Positions 23,900 to 32,701 of a stretch of 64,000 bases of DNA are shown piece by piece. The position numbers and the translations under genes are program-made. Source of the DNA: Janthinobacterium lividum (GTDB lineage Bacteria > Pseudomonadota > Gammaproteobacteria > Burkholderiales > Burkholderiaceae_D); NCBI RefSeq assembly GCF_023509035.1, contig NZ_CP075583.1, forward strand, positions 3,472,001 to 3,536,000. The letters are read 5' to 3'. Within the stretch, counting starts at the first letter, position 1; each line of letters starts with the position of its first letter. The notes under the pieces are model-generated. The model did not search any database. It was not told where the DNA came from and saw only the letters and a list, made by a program, of their open reading frames with translations.

Positions 23900-25498
23900 T
23901 CATTTAGTTGGTTGGCCATGCTTATGAACGGCACTGCCCAGCTTGAATAGAGCCATGGCTTGCTCCAGTTGCAAGGTCTGATCTTGCAGTGAAGCTGAGG
24001 TAGCCGTCGACTCCTCCACCAGCGCCGCATTATGCTGCGTCACTTCATCCATCTGTGTGACGGCCATATTCACTTGACCGATGCCGTGACTTTGCTCGCG
24101 CGAGGCAGAAGCAATCTCTTCCATAATGCCGTGCACCCCCTGTACGGCGCCCAGCATCTCGGCACTGCTGGCGCCAGCCTGCTCGGCCAGCCTCGCGCCT
24201 GCTTGCACCTGTGCCAGTGACGCCGTGATCAATTGCTTGATTTCCGTGGCTGCCGCCGCGCTGCGCTGGGCCAAGCTACGCACTTCGCCCGCCACGACGG
24301 CAAAGCCGCGCCCCTGGTCGCCCGCCCGCGCTGCCTCCACGGCCGCGTTCAGGGCCAGGATGTTCGTCTGGAAGGCGATGCCCTCGATGATGCTCGTAAT
24401 GTCACCGATCTTCTTCGACGAGGCGTTAATGTCCGCCATCATGTTCACCATCTGGCCGACGATTTCGCCGCTGCGCCCGGCCAGACCATGCGCCTTGCCC
24501 ACCATCTCGCTGGCCTGCACGGCATTGTCGCTGTTTTGCTGTACCGTCGCCGCCAGTTGCTCCATGCTCGACGCCGTTTTCTGAAGGGCCGACGCCTGAG
24601 CCTCCGTGCGGCCCGACAGATCCATATTGCCGGCGGCGATTTCCTGACTGGCCGTGCTGATGCGCAGGAAATTACCGCGTACGTCGCCGACGATGGAGTG
24701 CAAATTTACGCGCAACTGGCGCAGCGAGCGCAGCAACTGCCCCATCTCGTCGCGCCCCGTGGTGTCGAGCTTGCCCGTCAGGTCGCCGCCCGCCATCACG
24801 TCGCATGCCTGGCGCGCCTGCTGCAGCGGCTGCAGTATGGCGCGGTGCATGCTATGCCAGAAATACAGGGTGGTGCAGACGGCTGCCACGGACAGGCCCG
24901 TCAGCCAGCCGCCCGCGCTGGCAGGCAGCCAACCGGCATTCCACGCCAGCTGCATCAGCAGAACCAGGGTCAGCAAGCCTAGGTTCCAGCCGATGCGCTT
25001 GCCCAACGCCAGGTCGCGCAAGCTCGCCAGCTTGGCCAGCCAGCCCGTGCGTACGGCCGCGCCCTGGCTGATGACGACGCCATCGTCCTGCCCCGCCTTG
25101 ATACGTGCGTAAAGGGCGGATGCCTGCGCCACTTGCTGGCGCGTGGGCTTGGTGCGCACGGACATGTAGCCGATGGCGACGCCATCCTTGACCACCGGCG
25201 TTACGTTCGCCAGCACCCAGTAATAATCGCCATTCTTGCAGCGATTTTTCACCATGCCGCTCCACGAGCGCCCGGAGCGGATGGTGGTCCAGAAATCGGC
25301 AAATGCTTCGACTGGCATGTCCGGATGGCGCAGGATGTTTTGTGGCGCGCCGATCAATTCTTCCGCACTGTAACCGCTGACCGCGATGAAATAAGGGTTC
25401 GCATACGTGATATTGCCTTGCAAGTCGGTAGTCGAGACAATAGTCTCGGTATCGCTCAGATTGATCTCGGTATTGCTGACGGGGAGATTGAGTCGCAT
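23900..25498 (-). CDS. PAS-domain methyl-accepting chemotaxis protein (Aer-like)
   Basis: A 532-aa chemoreceptor. Residues about 15-120 are a PAS domain (VSTTDLQGNITYANPYFIAV, then SWSGMVKNRCKNGDYYWVLA). Two hydrophobic segments follow at about 170-215 (GWNLGLLTLVLLMQLAWNAG), then HAMP (about 215-270) and the signalling domain with the hairpin tip [20 protein letters not shown] at about 375. It lacks a periplasmic sensor domain, as in Aer, so it probably senses an internal signal such as redox state. The C-terminus (HKHGQPTK) has no CheR-binding pentapeptide. It sits alone inside the accessory zone. Confidence 0.9.
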   Translation of the reverse strand: MRLNLPVSNTEINLSDTETIVSTTDLQGNITYANPYFIAVSGYSAEELIGAPQNILRHPDMPVEAFADFWTTIRSGRSWSGMVKNRCKNGDYYWVLANVTPVVKDGVAIGYMSVRTKPTRQQVAQASALYARIKAGQDDGVVISQGAAVRTGWLAKLASLRDLALGKRIGWNLGLLTLVLLMQLAWNAGWLPASAGGWLTGLSVAAVCTTLYFWHSMHRAILQPLQQARQACDVMAGGDLTGKLDTTGRDEMGQLLRSLRQLRVNLHSIVGDVRGNFLRISTASQEIAAGNMDLSGRTEAQASALQKTASSMEQLAATVQQNSDNAVQASEMVGKAHGLAGRSGEIVGQMVNMMADINASSKKIGDITSIIEGIAFQTNILALNAAVEAARAGDQGRGFAVVAGEVRSLAQRSAAAATEIKQLITASLAQVQAGARLAEQAGASSAEMLGAVQGVHGIMEEIASASREQSHGIGQVNMAVTQMDEVTQHNAALVEESTATSASLQDQTLQLEQAMALFKLGSAVHKHGQPTK

Positions 25499-25864
25499 AT
25501 GTGAAGTCTTTTCTGTAGCTCTTTAAGTAGGGAAATGAATGAAATGATTGAGGTTGTGCTTCATCTTTTATGGATGCTTAGTAGCAACGTAAGATATCTT
25601 CATAGTAATTGTTTCACCGCTTAGAAAGCAATTTTTTGTAAAAACAAACTCTTACAATTCAGGCGGAGTGTGACGTTTTTAGGGGATCAATTCTCATTCG
25701 TACTGTTTATCGCTATTCTTTGTAGAATTTGCGATTTCCCGCCAGAGCTGGAACCACACTCATCGGCGGAGCGGGGCGGGCTTTTTTAGTTACAAATTTC
25801 GTCTTCTGGTTTTCAAGGCCCATGAATATACTGTTTTTATGTACAGTTATTTGGCGTTGTTGCT
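25499..25864. other. Intergenic region upstream of the chemoreceptor
   Basis: About 365 bp with AT-rich sequence near the receptor start, expected to hold its promoter on the minus strand and the promoter of the rightward cassette. A GC-rich stretch followed by six T residues (about 25,768-25,790) could be part of a terminator but the pairing is weak. Confidence 0.4.
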
Positions 25865-26227
25865 ATGAGAATAAGAGTGGTTCTGATGCGGAAGGCTGGC
25901 GTGGCCGTCGAGCGGCGCATGCTGTCTGATCGATATACCATCAAGTATTCCGGTTGTTTGGTCATCATGGACGTGACCGATCAAGGACTGCGGCGCCCGG
26001 TGAAGGTGGCGCGACTGACTCAGCCAGGTAGGCCTGGTCCATACATGGAGCTGCTCGATCCACATATCGTTTGGGCGAACGATGGCAAGTTCACACTCGC
26101 CGGGTTCGAGCGAATAACCAACAGCGAGGGTCAGACAGTAGAGCTCGCGCAGTCGTGGCTATGTGCGCTGGCTTTGGCGCTGCCGGAGCCGCAAGACGAG
26201 TCAAGGAATGTCCGTCCGATGCGGTAG
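25865..26227 (+). CDS. Hypothetical protein, first gene of a three-gene cassette
   Basis: A 120-aa protein, MRIRVVLMRKAGVAVERRML onward. The central part, YTIKYSGCLVIMDVTDQGLR, looks beta-rich, and FERITNSEGQTVELAQSWLC near residue 85-105 looks ordered. I do not recognise a family. It is followed after 33 nt by a second and then by an overlapping third small gene on the same strand, so it is likely part of a small operon. The nearby phage remnants suggest it travelled with accessory DNA. Confidence 0.5.
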   Translation: MRIRVVLMRKAGVAVERRMLSDRYTIKYSGCLVIMDVTDQGLRRPVKVARLTQPGRPGPYMELLDPHIVWANDGKFTLAGFERITNSEGQTVELAQSWLCALALALPEPQDESRNVRPMR

Positions 26228-26260
26228 GCGCCGCCATATTCGATACCCAGGTGAAACGTC

Positions 26261-26503
26261 ATGACCAAGATTCGAAAACCCCTCAGCATTGAGCAGCTTA
26301 AAGAAATACAGGAGCGCAGCGACTCGGCCGACGTGCTAGCGCTGCTGTGGGAGGTGCGACGCCCGAGAGAGATCGCAGCGACGGCTGATGAGATGGATCG
26401 GAGCCTCGGCCCGCGTGTTGGCATGCCTGGGTTGATCCGTGCGTCGCTGCGCATGCAGCTTGACGGCCAGCCTTGCACTGTTGGAATGCCGCTGCCTACA
26501 TGA
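26261..26503 (+). CDS. Hypothetical protein, second gene of the cassette
   Basis: An 80-aa protein, MTKIRKPLSIEQLKEIQERS onward. It is mostly helical and charged, with DSADVLALLWEVRRPREIAA (about 21-40) followed by TADEMDRSLGP. Not recognised. It overlaps the third gene by ATGA, which suggests translational coupling and supports both being real. Confidence 0.5.
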   Translation: MTKIRKPLSIEQLKEIQERSDSADVLALLWEVRRPREIAATADEMDRSLGPRVGMPGLIRASLRMQLDGQPCTVGMPLPT

Positions 26504-26628
26504 ACCGAAGGACGTTCAGCGTACACTGCGTGATGGTGGCGATGTGCCATAGGTTAATCGCTAACCCAGAGACCGGCCGGCGCCTGATTAAAGAGTTCAT
26601 GCTCCTGATCAGTAAAAAGAACGGTTAG
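26500..26628 (+). CDS. 42-aa protein, third gene of the cassette
   Basis: A short gene below usual length limits: MNRRTFSVHCVMVAMCHRLI then ANPETGRRLIKEFMLLISKK. The start overlaps the previous stop (ATGA at 26,500-26,503). The C-terminal half is an amphipathic helix of normal composition. No family is recognised. The coupling and the composition are the evidence; an accident of sequence is still possible. Confidence 0.4.
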   Translation: MNRRTFSVHCVMVAMCHRLIANPETGRRLIKEFMLLISKKNG

Positions 26629-26873
26629 TCGACCATTGCCGCTGGGATCCAGATAACGGCGCTGCTGCTGAACTGGCGCCTGGCCTAATGAAGAAACGAT
26701 GGGCTTGACCCTTGAGACGATGAGATCAATAATGGATTCTTACGGTAGGGCAAAGACCTACTGGTGTGGCCCACGATCATGGAGTTGCATACAGTGACTT
26801 GCAATTCGAGCAGGTGCTAATTTCCCGCTACACGACCGCGGGCTGTCTCTTCATCAAATGGAAGGACATTGAT

Positions 26874-27746
26874 ATGCCAGCAATTCCTAACGAACTGCTT
26901 GATTGTGTGCTCTATCTTTATCCCGATAGCTCAAGTGCTATAGCAGGCGTCAGATACGGTGGCGCGGCATTTATTGTTGGAGTGCAGTCGAAAACCAACC
27001 AAACTGTTAAACATTTGTACGCGATCACCAATCACCATGTCGCGGTCAAGTCAGGATACTCTGTGATTCGATTCAACAAGAAAGACGGAGGGGCGGGCAC
27101 ACTTGATCTGGATCCATCAGATTGGGAATTCTCAGCTGAAAAAGGAGATGTATGCATTGCATCGCTGTCCGGCATTGGAGACAATCATAGGTTTAACTTT
27201 GTCCCAAATGATTTATTTCTGACTGAGGCCGAGCAAAATAGCCGCTTCATCGGTGTGGGCGACGATGTGTTTATGGTAGGCCGATTTATCGACCACGATG
27301 GAGGACAGACGAACTCCCCGGCCGTCCGATTTGGCAATATCAGCATCGCGCCGAGCTATCTCCCGGACATTAACAATAGTGGTAAGCCTGTGCACTACTA
27401 CTGTCTGGACATGCATTCCCGCACGGGTTTTTCGGGTTCGCCGGTGTTTGCTTACCGGACTCCGGGCGCGGATCTGAACGATGCGTTTTCTCAGAATCTG
27501 CGGATGCGTCCACCCGTACTGAGGCTGCTCGGGATTCACTGTGGCCAATTTCCCGAGGACATGTGGTTAAAGGGCGATAACCCCGATGATGAAACATCTC
27601 GGCCAATAGTGGGCTACAGCGGCATGACCTTCGCGCTTCCGGCCTGGAAGATTCAAGAACTCCTTGAGTTGGATAAGTTCGTGACGCAAAGAGCGAAAGA
27701 AGATGCTCTGTTGAAGACGGTCAACTTTGCACAACAGCGGTACTGA
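26874..27746 (+). CDS. Trypsin-like serine protease
   Basis: A 290-aa protein of the trypsin-like fold without signal peptide. The catalytic His is in LYAITNHHVAVKSGYSV (about residue 52), Asp is likely in AEKGDVCIASLSG (about 90), and Ser in MHSRTGFSGSPVFAYRT (about 190), the GxSGSP oxyanion motif being typical. ATG 26,874 is chosen because AAGGA lies 9 nt upstream; the longer frame from 26,766 has no ribosome-binding site. GC is lower than in the core genome. Cytosolic proteases of this kind are found as effectors in some defence systems, but no sensor or nuclease gene is adjacent, so the role here is open. Confidence 0.7.
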   Translation: MPAIPNELLDCVLYLYPDSSSAIAGVRYGGAAFIVGVQSKTNQTVKHLYAITNHHVAVKSGYSVIRFNKKDGGAGTLDLDPSDWEFSAEKGDVCIASLSGIGDNHRFNFVPNDLFLTEAEQNSRFIGVGDDVFMVGRFIDHDGGQTNSPAVRFGNISIAPSYLPDINNSGKPVHYYCLDMHSRTGFSGSPVFAYRTPGADLNDAFSQNLRMRPPVLRLLGIHCGQFPEDMWLKGDNPDDETSRPIVGYSGMTFALPAWKIQELLELDKFVTQRAKEDALLKTVNFAQQRY

Positions 27747-28217
27747 ACCATGCCCCGAACCGCTTCTTAGTTCAATTGCAGATCAATACGCGTCCTGCGT
27801 GATGCAAATTTCCTTACGTAAGGCGCAATGGTTCGCGCCTTTAAATATTGTACACAATCAGCTACTCTTATCGCGCCTCGCTTCAATTGTTATTGCAGCG
27901 GACCCCTGTCGATGGGCACGGCGCAATGAATCGTTTTGTCGCCAGTCTTAAAGATGCCATACCGGATGGTATGGACCGTGGTGGGATAGTGGTCTCGGCA
28001 GAAGCCGTTGAGCGGCGGTAGGTCGCCAAGGCGACAAATCAGGCGCAAATTTGCGCTAGTTTTGACTTTGTACCCCTGCCAAAAGTAATGCCAACGGGTG
28101 CCAAAATCGGCGCCGTGCTACAGTGGTCGGAGATTTTTTGCGGAACAAAGCCAGTTTTGCGGAACTGGCTGTAACGAGAAAAATAGTTAGTACTATTTCT
28201 GGAAGTGTTCTGTGCGC
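27747..28217. other. Repeat-rich non-coding stretch next to tRNA-Leu; candidate attachment region
   Basis: No convincing gene in 470 bp. Several perfect inverted repeats occur close together: CCATACC-GGAT-GGTATGG (27,957-27,974), GTCGCC-AA-GGCGAC (28,022-28,035) and GCGCAAATTTGCGC (28,043-28,056). TGCCAA is repeated directly at 28,077, 28,089 and 28,099. It borders the 3' end of the tRNA-Leu gene, where tyrosine integrases commonly recombine, so these may be integrase or excisionase arm sites. A 31-codon frame at 27,926 is too short to call. Confidence 0.4.
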
Positions 28218-28304
28218 TGGTGCCCGGAGCCGGAATCGAACCGGCACGCCCTTACAGGCGGGAGATTTTAAGTCTCCAGTGTCTACCAGTTTCACCATCC
28301 GGGC
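28218..28304 (-). tRNA. tRNA-Leu (anticodon UAA)
   Basis: An 87-nt leucine tRNA on the minus strand. The acceptor stem GCCCGGA pairs with TCCGGGC, the CCA end is encoded, the T arm is GGTTCGATTCC, and the anticodon stem-loop is GGAGA-CTTAAAA-TCTCC with anticodon TAA. A long variable arm is present, as in class II tRNAs. Its 3' end faces the accessory region. Confidence 0.95.
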
Positions 28305-28406
28305 AGCGCGGCGAGATTCTAGCACAGGTGATGCGCATCACGCCATCTTGTGCCTGAGCCATGCTGCCCGGTTCGCACCGGACAGCATGGCTTTATCTAC
28401 CCGCCA

Positions 28407-30701
28407 TCAAAACGTCGCCTTGAACTGCACCCCATACGTGCGTGGTTCGTTGATGATGCCCGTCAGGTTGTCAAAATCGATGGCGCCCAGCGACTGGATC
28501 TGGTTGGTGATGTTGCGCCCGTACGCGGAAAGCTCATAGCGGTCCCATTTGTAGCCGACGCGCAAGCCGCCTTCGAGCAGTTCCTTGGCCTTGTATTCCT
28601 TCGCTTCATACAGGAAGAAGTTGTAGCTGGTGCGGTAGGCCCAGTCCGTGTAGGCGTAGAACTCGCCATTGGCGACGGGAATGCTGTACTTCAAGGTGAA
28701 GTTGGTTTGCCATTCCGGCGCGCGCGGCAGCGGGTTGCCATCGATGTAGGCCGTGCCCTTGAACGGGCCCAGCGGGTCGGTAACGGTGCAGCCGCTGGCC
28801 GGGTTGTTTTGCGCGTTGCCGCAGCTTTGCACGAACAACTTCTTGTCCTGGATTTCCGTGTGGTTATAGCTACCGCCCAGGGTCATGCTGAGTGAATCGC
28901 TGAGATTCGCCTGGAAATCGAGTTCGACGCCACGGCCCGTGGCCTTGTCGGCGTTGATCAGCTGATTCATGTTGACGGCGCCGCTGCCGGCCGTCAGTTG
29001 CTTGTCTTTGACACGGTACTGGAACACGGCCAGACTCAGGCGCGCGCGCTTGTCGAACAGATCCTGCTTGATGCCGGCCTCGACGGACAGCGCTTTTTCG
29101 GCGCCGGCAAACGAGGGGCGGTCGGCCAGGCCGTTCAGGCGGCCCTGCATCGACGGTGCGCGGTAGCCGGTGGCGATGCGCGCATAGGCGTTCGTTTCCG
29201 GCGTGAGCACGTAGGTGCCGCTCAAGTCCCAGCTGATGTTGTGCGAGGTGTCGTTCAGGTTGAAAGGGCCGGCCGTGGTCGCTTCCACGCGCTTGGCCGA
29301 AAAATCCTTCTTGTCGCTCGTGTAGCGCAGGCCGGCGCGCAGTTTCAGCGCGTCGGACACCGTGTAGTTCAGCGAGCCGAAGGCCGCGTACGACTTCGAG
29401 CTTTGGTTTTGCGTGGCGTAGGCGCTGTTTTGCGGGTTGCCGGGCGCCAGGCTGTCAAAGCTGATGCTGTCGATCTGAATGTCTTCCTTGAAATAGAACA
29501 GGCCGGCGATCCATTGCAGAGGTCCCTTGGCGCTCGATTCGGCGCGGAATTCCTGCGAAATCTGCTTGTGGTTGGGGATCACGTCGGCCGTTTCCACGAC
29601 GAAGGGGATGAAGCCGGGACCCATCGGCGGGGCGTACACGGCGCCATAGCCGCCGTCGACGTCGGCGCGGCTGAAGAAATCGAGTTTTTCGTAGCCGGTG
29701 ATCGAGTGCAGGGTGACGCCGGGAAAGTCCCATTTCAGGCGCATGCTGCCGCCCTTGGTTTTCAGATGCTGGCGGTTGATGCCATCGGTAGGGTAGGAGC
29801 CATAATCGAAATTGTCGACCAGGCCATTCGTGCCCTGTTTCAGGATGTTGGCGCGGAACAGCGTGGCCGTGCCGTCGAGGTTGCGCGCGTGCACGTTGAA
29901 CAGCGCGCTGAAGTCGCGCGAGGGCTTGACCAGCACCTGCAGGCGGGCGGCGCTGTCTTCATAGCCTTCGAAGTCGCGCGTGCCGGTGGGACGCGGGTTG
30001 TGCACCCGGTCGTCGCGGCGCTGCGTCTGGCCGGAAAAGCGCAGGGCCACCGTGTCGCTGACGGGCACGTTGTAAGCGCCTTCCAGGTTCTTCATGCCAT
30101 CCTTGCCGAAGCCGCCGCTCAGGTAGCCTTCCGTCTTGAAAACGGGCTTGGCGGAATCGAACTTGATCACGCCGGCCGGCGAATTGCGCCCGAACAAGGT
30201 GCCTTGTGGGCCGCGCAGCACCTCGACCTGGTCCACGTCAAACACGGGAAAACCTTTCAACATGGCGTTTTCCTGCACCACGTCATCCATCACCAGGCCC
30301 ACGGGCTGCGAGGCGTTCAGGTCGAAGTCGGTATTGCCCAGGCCGCGAATGTAAAAGCGGGGGAAGGTGCGGCCGTAATCCGATTCGACGGAAACGCTGG
30401 GCGAGCGGCTGTTGAGGAAGCGGATATCGGCGCCGCCGGCCGTCAGGGTGTCGAGCTTGTCGCCCTTCAGGGTGGCGATGGACATGGGCACGTCCTTGAT
30501 GTTTTCTGCGCGCCGCTGCGCCGTCACGATCACCGTTTCCAGCTGGCCAGGACCAGCCTGCGCCACCGGAGCGGCAGGCGCGTCGACGACTGGCGCCGGG
30601 ACGCTGTCCTGGACCTGCGCCATCGCCTGCAGGGGAAAGGCGGCGGTGATTGCCAGGGCAATCAGGGTATGGTGTACTGTGCTGGCATGCGGTGTCATCA
30701 T
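28407..30701 (-). CDS. TonB-dependent outer-membrane receptor
   Basis: A 764-aa receptor. It has a signal peptide (about 1-28, IALAITAAFPLQAMA|QVQ), TonB box near residue 55-62 (ETVIVTAQRR), plug domain (PRFYIRGLGNTDFDLNASQP, then VEVLRGPQGTLFGRNSPAGV) and a 22-strand barrel ending in YGVQFKATF. It imports a large or scarce nutrient using proton-motive force passed by TonB. The substrate cannot be read from the sequence; the plug type (IRGLGNTDFD) resembles receptors for iron complexes or complex natural compounds in Proteobacteria. AGGAG lies 7 nt before the ATG. It is a single gene. Confidence 0.92.
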   Translation of the reverse strand: MMTPHASTVHHTLIALAITAAFPLQAMAQVQDSVPAPVVDAPAAPVAQAGPGQLETVIVTAQRRAENIKDVPMSIATLKGDKLDTLTAGGADIRFLNSRSPSVSVESDYGRTFPRFYIRGLGNTDFDLNASQPVGLVMDDVVQENAMLKGFPVFDVDQVEVLRGPQGTLFGRNSPAGVIKFDSAKPVFKTEGYLSGGFGKDGMKNLEGAYNVPVSDTVALRFSGQTQRRDDRVHNPRPTGTRDFEGYEDSAARLQVLVKPSRDFSALFNVHARNLDGTATLFRANILKQGTNGLVDNFDYGSYPTDGINRQHLKTKGGSMRLKWDFPGVTLHSITGYEKLDFFSRADVDGGYGAVYAPPMGPGFIPFVVETADVIPNHKQISQEFRAESSAKGPLQWIAGLFYFKEDIQIDSISFDSLAPGNPQNSAYATQNQSSKSYAAFGSLNYTVSDALKLRAGLRYTSDKKDFSAKRVEATTAGPFNLNDTSHNISWDLSGTYVLTPETNAYARIATGYRAPSMQGRLNGLADRPSFAGAEKALSVEAGIKQDLFDKRARLSLAVFQYRVKDKQLTAGSGAVNMNQLINADKATGRGVELDFQANLSDSLSMTLGGSYNHTEIQDKKLFVQSCGNAQNNPASGCTVTDPLGPFKGTAYIDGNPLPRAPEWQTNFTLKYSIPVANGEFYAYTDWAYRTSYNFFLYEAKEYKAKELLEGGLRVGYKWDRYELSAYGRNITNQIQSLGAIDFDNLTGIINEPRTYGVQFKATF

Positions 30702-31134
30702 GTAACGGCTCCTGTCGGTCTAGGTTGTTGGGGCATGCAAGCTGGCGCTGGCCAGCTGAACGAAAAATCATGCTAGCACGGAAAGTTTTGGTATTCATGC
30801 CATTTTCCAGCGAGAACTATTCATATCCGTTTCGACTGAATACGCGAATAAAATCGTATTTGTCGTCAATATCTGGCGGGTGCATAGTGGAGTGCCGGCA
30901 GGCTTGTGCGAGCGCAAAAGTGGCCGGGTATGGCGATGGAGTTTCCTGCGGGAGCGCAAAAAAGTGGGATGGCTTTTGCTATGTTGCCTGTTTGCGGGCA
31001 CTGGAAATACAACAGGTGCCGCGGATTTTTTCGGAGGGGGCGTGTTGTTGCAACGCGACAGGGGACGGCGCCGCCTGCGGCGATGCCCCTGGGCGTGTGA
31101 AGCGGGGCATGCGTGGCCGCATGCCTCTATCTGC
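30702..31134. other. Intergenic, promoter region of the TonB receptor
   Basis: About 430 bp. The part nearest the receptor is AT-richer and should hold its promoter; I see no clear Fur box. The plus-strand frames here are overlaps of no protein character. Confidence 0.4.
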
Positions 31135-31292
31135 TTAAAACGCTTCCCAGTCGCCGCCCGTCACGCTTTCCGCTTGCACCGCACGGTGTTTTGCCGGCAC
31201 CGCCTGTCGCTTGACGGTGCTGCTGGCCGGTGTCGGTACCAGGCGTGCGCTATCTTGCGTCTTGTCCCGCGTGTGGTCCGTTGCCAAGGTCT
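31135..31292 (-). pseudogene. C-terminal relic of a methyl-accepting chemotaxis protein
   Basis: A minus-strand frame ending at TAA 31,135-31,137 encodes TLATDHTRDKTQDSARLVPT, followed by a Lys/Ala/Pro/Val-rich linker and ESVTGGDWEAF. This is the usual end of a chemoreceptor: a disordered tail and a CheR/CheB tethering pentapeptide (xWxxF). The conserved signalling domain that should precede it is absent, replaced by the small gene at 31,293. So about 50 codons of a deleted receptor gene remain. Confidence 0.5.
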
Positions 31293-31505
31293 TTAGATGG
31301 GAAACGCGCCCGCGCCCGATACATTCAGGCAGGCCACCTTGTCGCTGGAAAAATACTTGATTTGTCCCAGGCCGATGGCGTAGCAGCCGTCACTGAGCGG
31401 GGAAATGGGGCCGGTGAGTTTTTCACCGCTGATGAGGGTCACCACCCAGGGCGTGGTGGCCGGTTTGCCCGCGTGGGCCAAGGCGTGTTGTACCAGGTCT
31501 GACAT
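31293..31505 (-). CDS. Small hypothetical protein
   Basis: A 70-aa protein, MSDLVQHALAHAGKPATTPW onward, with VVTLISGEKLTGPISPLSDG, an SH3/Sm-like beta pattern, and IKYFSSDKVACLNVSGAG near the end. The ATG at 31,505 is preceded by GGAGACAGC; the upstream Met at 31,550 has no ribosome-binding site. I do not recognise it. The beta pattern with a terminal hydrophobic strand suggests a compact single-domain protein. Confidence 0.6.
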   Translation of the reverse strand: MSDLVQHALAHAGKPATTPWVVTLISGEKLTGPISPLSDGCYAIGLGQIKYFSSDKVACLNVSGAGAFPI

Positions 31506-31589
31506 GCTGTCTCCGTTGGAAATCAAAACCCGATGATAGCAGTGTCGCATGGCCGCTGGTTTGCCGACACGACGGGCCGGGCCGGCGCC

Positions 31590-32102
31590 TTACGCGTCGG
31601 CCAGCAAGTTCTTCGGCAGGGCCACCGACACCAGTTTCCAGTGCCACAGGCCGTCGCGTGTCAGAGTCAGTTCGCCGATATGGCTTTTGCTGTGGGCGCG
31701 CTGCACCACGACGCTGTTCCAGGAGGTGTAGCGCAGTTTGTAGTCGGGCTTGGTGTTGCGCTTGCGGCCGCTGATGTCGCTGACCTTGGCGATCGGTTTT
31801 TCATAGCGGTCATTGAGCTTCATCAAGGCGACGATGCCTTCGGGCATCAGCATGGTATCGAGCAAGGGATCGATGACGTCTGGACTGATGTCGTCGGCCA
31901 CTTCCGGCGCCGAGAACAGGGTGTGCAGTTGCTGCCCGAGGCTGCCGCGCAGCTGGGCCAGGTCGATCTGCGCAGCCAAGGCCTGGGTATCCTCATCCAT
32001 GGTCGCCGCGCGAATCTTGTTCATGGTGAGATACGGGCTGCCATAGAAGACGCCGGCCAGCGCGACCAGTGCCACTACAGCGAGAAGCATCATTCTTTTC
32101 AT
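31590..32102 (-). CDS. DUF2939-type membrane-anchored protein
   Basis: A 170-aa protein with an N-terminal membrane anchor (MKRMMLLAVVALVALAGVFY) followed by SPYLTMNKIRAATMDEDTQA, the 'SPY....I..A....D...L...VD...LR.SL' start of DUF2939 proteins. The C-terminal part, WNSVVVQRAHSKSHIGELTL then GLWHWKLVSVALP, is the beta domain. Role unknown; probably periplasmic, anchored to the inner membrane. A paralogue lies just upstream, a tandem pair. Confidence 0.7.
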   Translation of the reverse strand: MKRMMLLAVVALVALAGVFYGSPYLTMNKIRAATMDEDTQALAAQIDLAQLRGSLGQQLHTLFSAPEVADDISPDVIDPLLDTMLMPEGIVALMKLNDRYEKPIAKVSDISGRKRNTKPDYKLRYTSWNSVVVQRAHSKSHIGELTLTRDGLWHWKLVSVALPKNLLADA

Positions 32103-32218
32103 CGTGCGATCTCTCGGATGCCTGGCGACCCGGTGCGCCTGAAGTGTTGGCATTCTACATAATATTTCCCAAAATCAATATGGCGGTTTAGGTAAGTGTT
32201 GTTTTAGATCAAGTTTTG

Positions 32219-32665
32219 TCAGAGTAATTCTGGCGGCAAGGTAATGTCCGTCAGTTTCCAGTCCCAGATGCCTTGGCGGCGCAGCAAAAACTGGCTGGCG
32301 GCGGTGCCGGCGCCGCTGCGCCGCAGCACCACTTCGTTCCACGAGCGGTACGCCATGCCGAAGTCGTGGCGCTTGCCGTCCGCCCCCTGTTTGCCGTGCA
32401 GGATCAGCACAGTGATGCCGGGCGGCGAGACAATGGTGTCGAGCATTTCCTTGAAATCGTCTTCGCTGGCCGTTTCGCCGGCCGCCCGCAACTGGCGCGC
32501 TACGCTGGCGCGCACGGCGGGCAGGTCGGCCTGCTGCGCCAGGTTTTCCAGGCGCACGGATTTCGCCGCGATGCTGATGCGGTACATGGCGATGTAGGGG
32601 CTGACCCAGGTGAAGCCGATGGCGGCAACGGTAAAAATGATCGCGGTGGCGTACTTTCTTTTCAT
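32219..32665 (-). CDS. DUF2939-type membrane-anchored protein, tandem paralogue
   Basis: A 148-aa protein with the same plan as its neighbour: an N-terminal helix (MKRKYATAIIFTVAAIGFTW), then SPYIAMYRISIAAKSVRLEN and a C-terminal YRSWNEVVLRRSGAGTAASQ, WDWKLTDITLP. The shared SPY motif, 'SWN.VV.RR' and 'W.WKL..I.LP' ends show common descent. The gap of 116 nt between the two genes shows they may be transcribed separately. Function is unknown. Confidence 0.7.
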   Translation of the reverse strand: MKRKYATAIIFTVAAIGFTWVSPYIAMYRISIAAKSVRLENLAQQADLPAVRASVARQLRAAGETASEDDFKEMLDTIVSPPGITVLILHGKQGADGKRHDFGMAYRSWNEVVLRRSGAGTAASQFLLRRQGIWDWKLTDITLPPELL

Positions 32666-32701
32666 GCTCTATCTGCCTGAATCGTAGCTTGCCCGTGAGA
32701 G

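Noticed and set aside
28998..30776. 592-codon plus-strand frame opposite the TonB receptor
   Set aside because: Antisense shadow with low-complexity composition; no ribosome-binding site.
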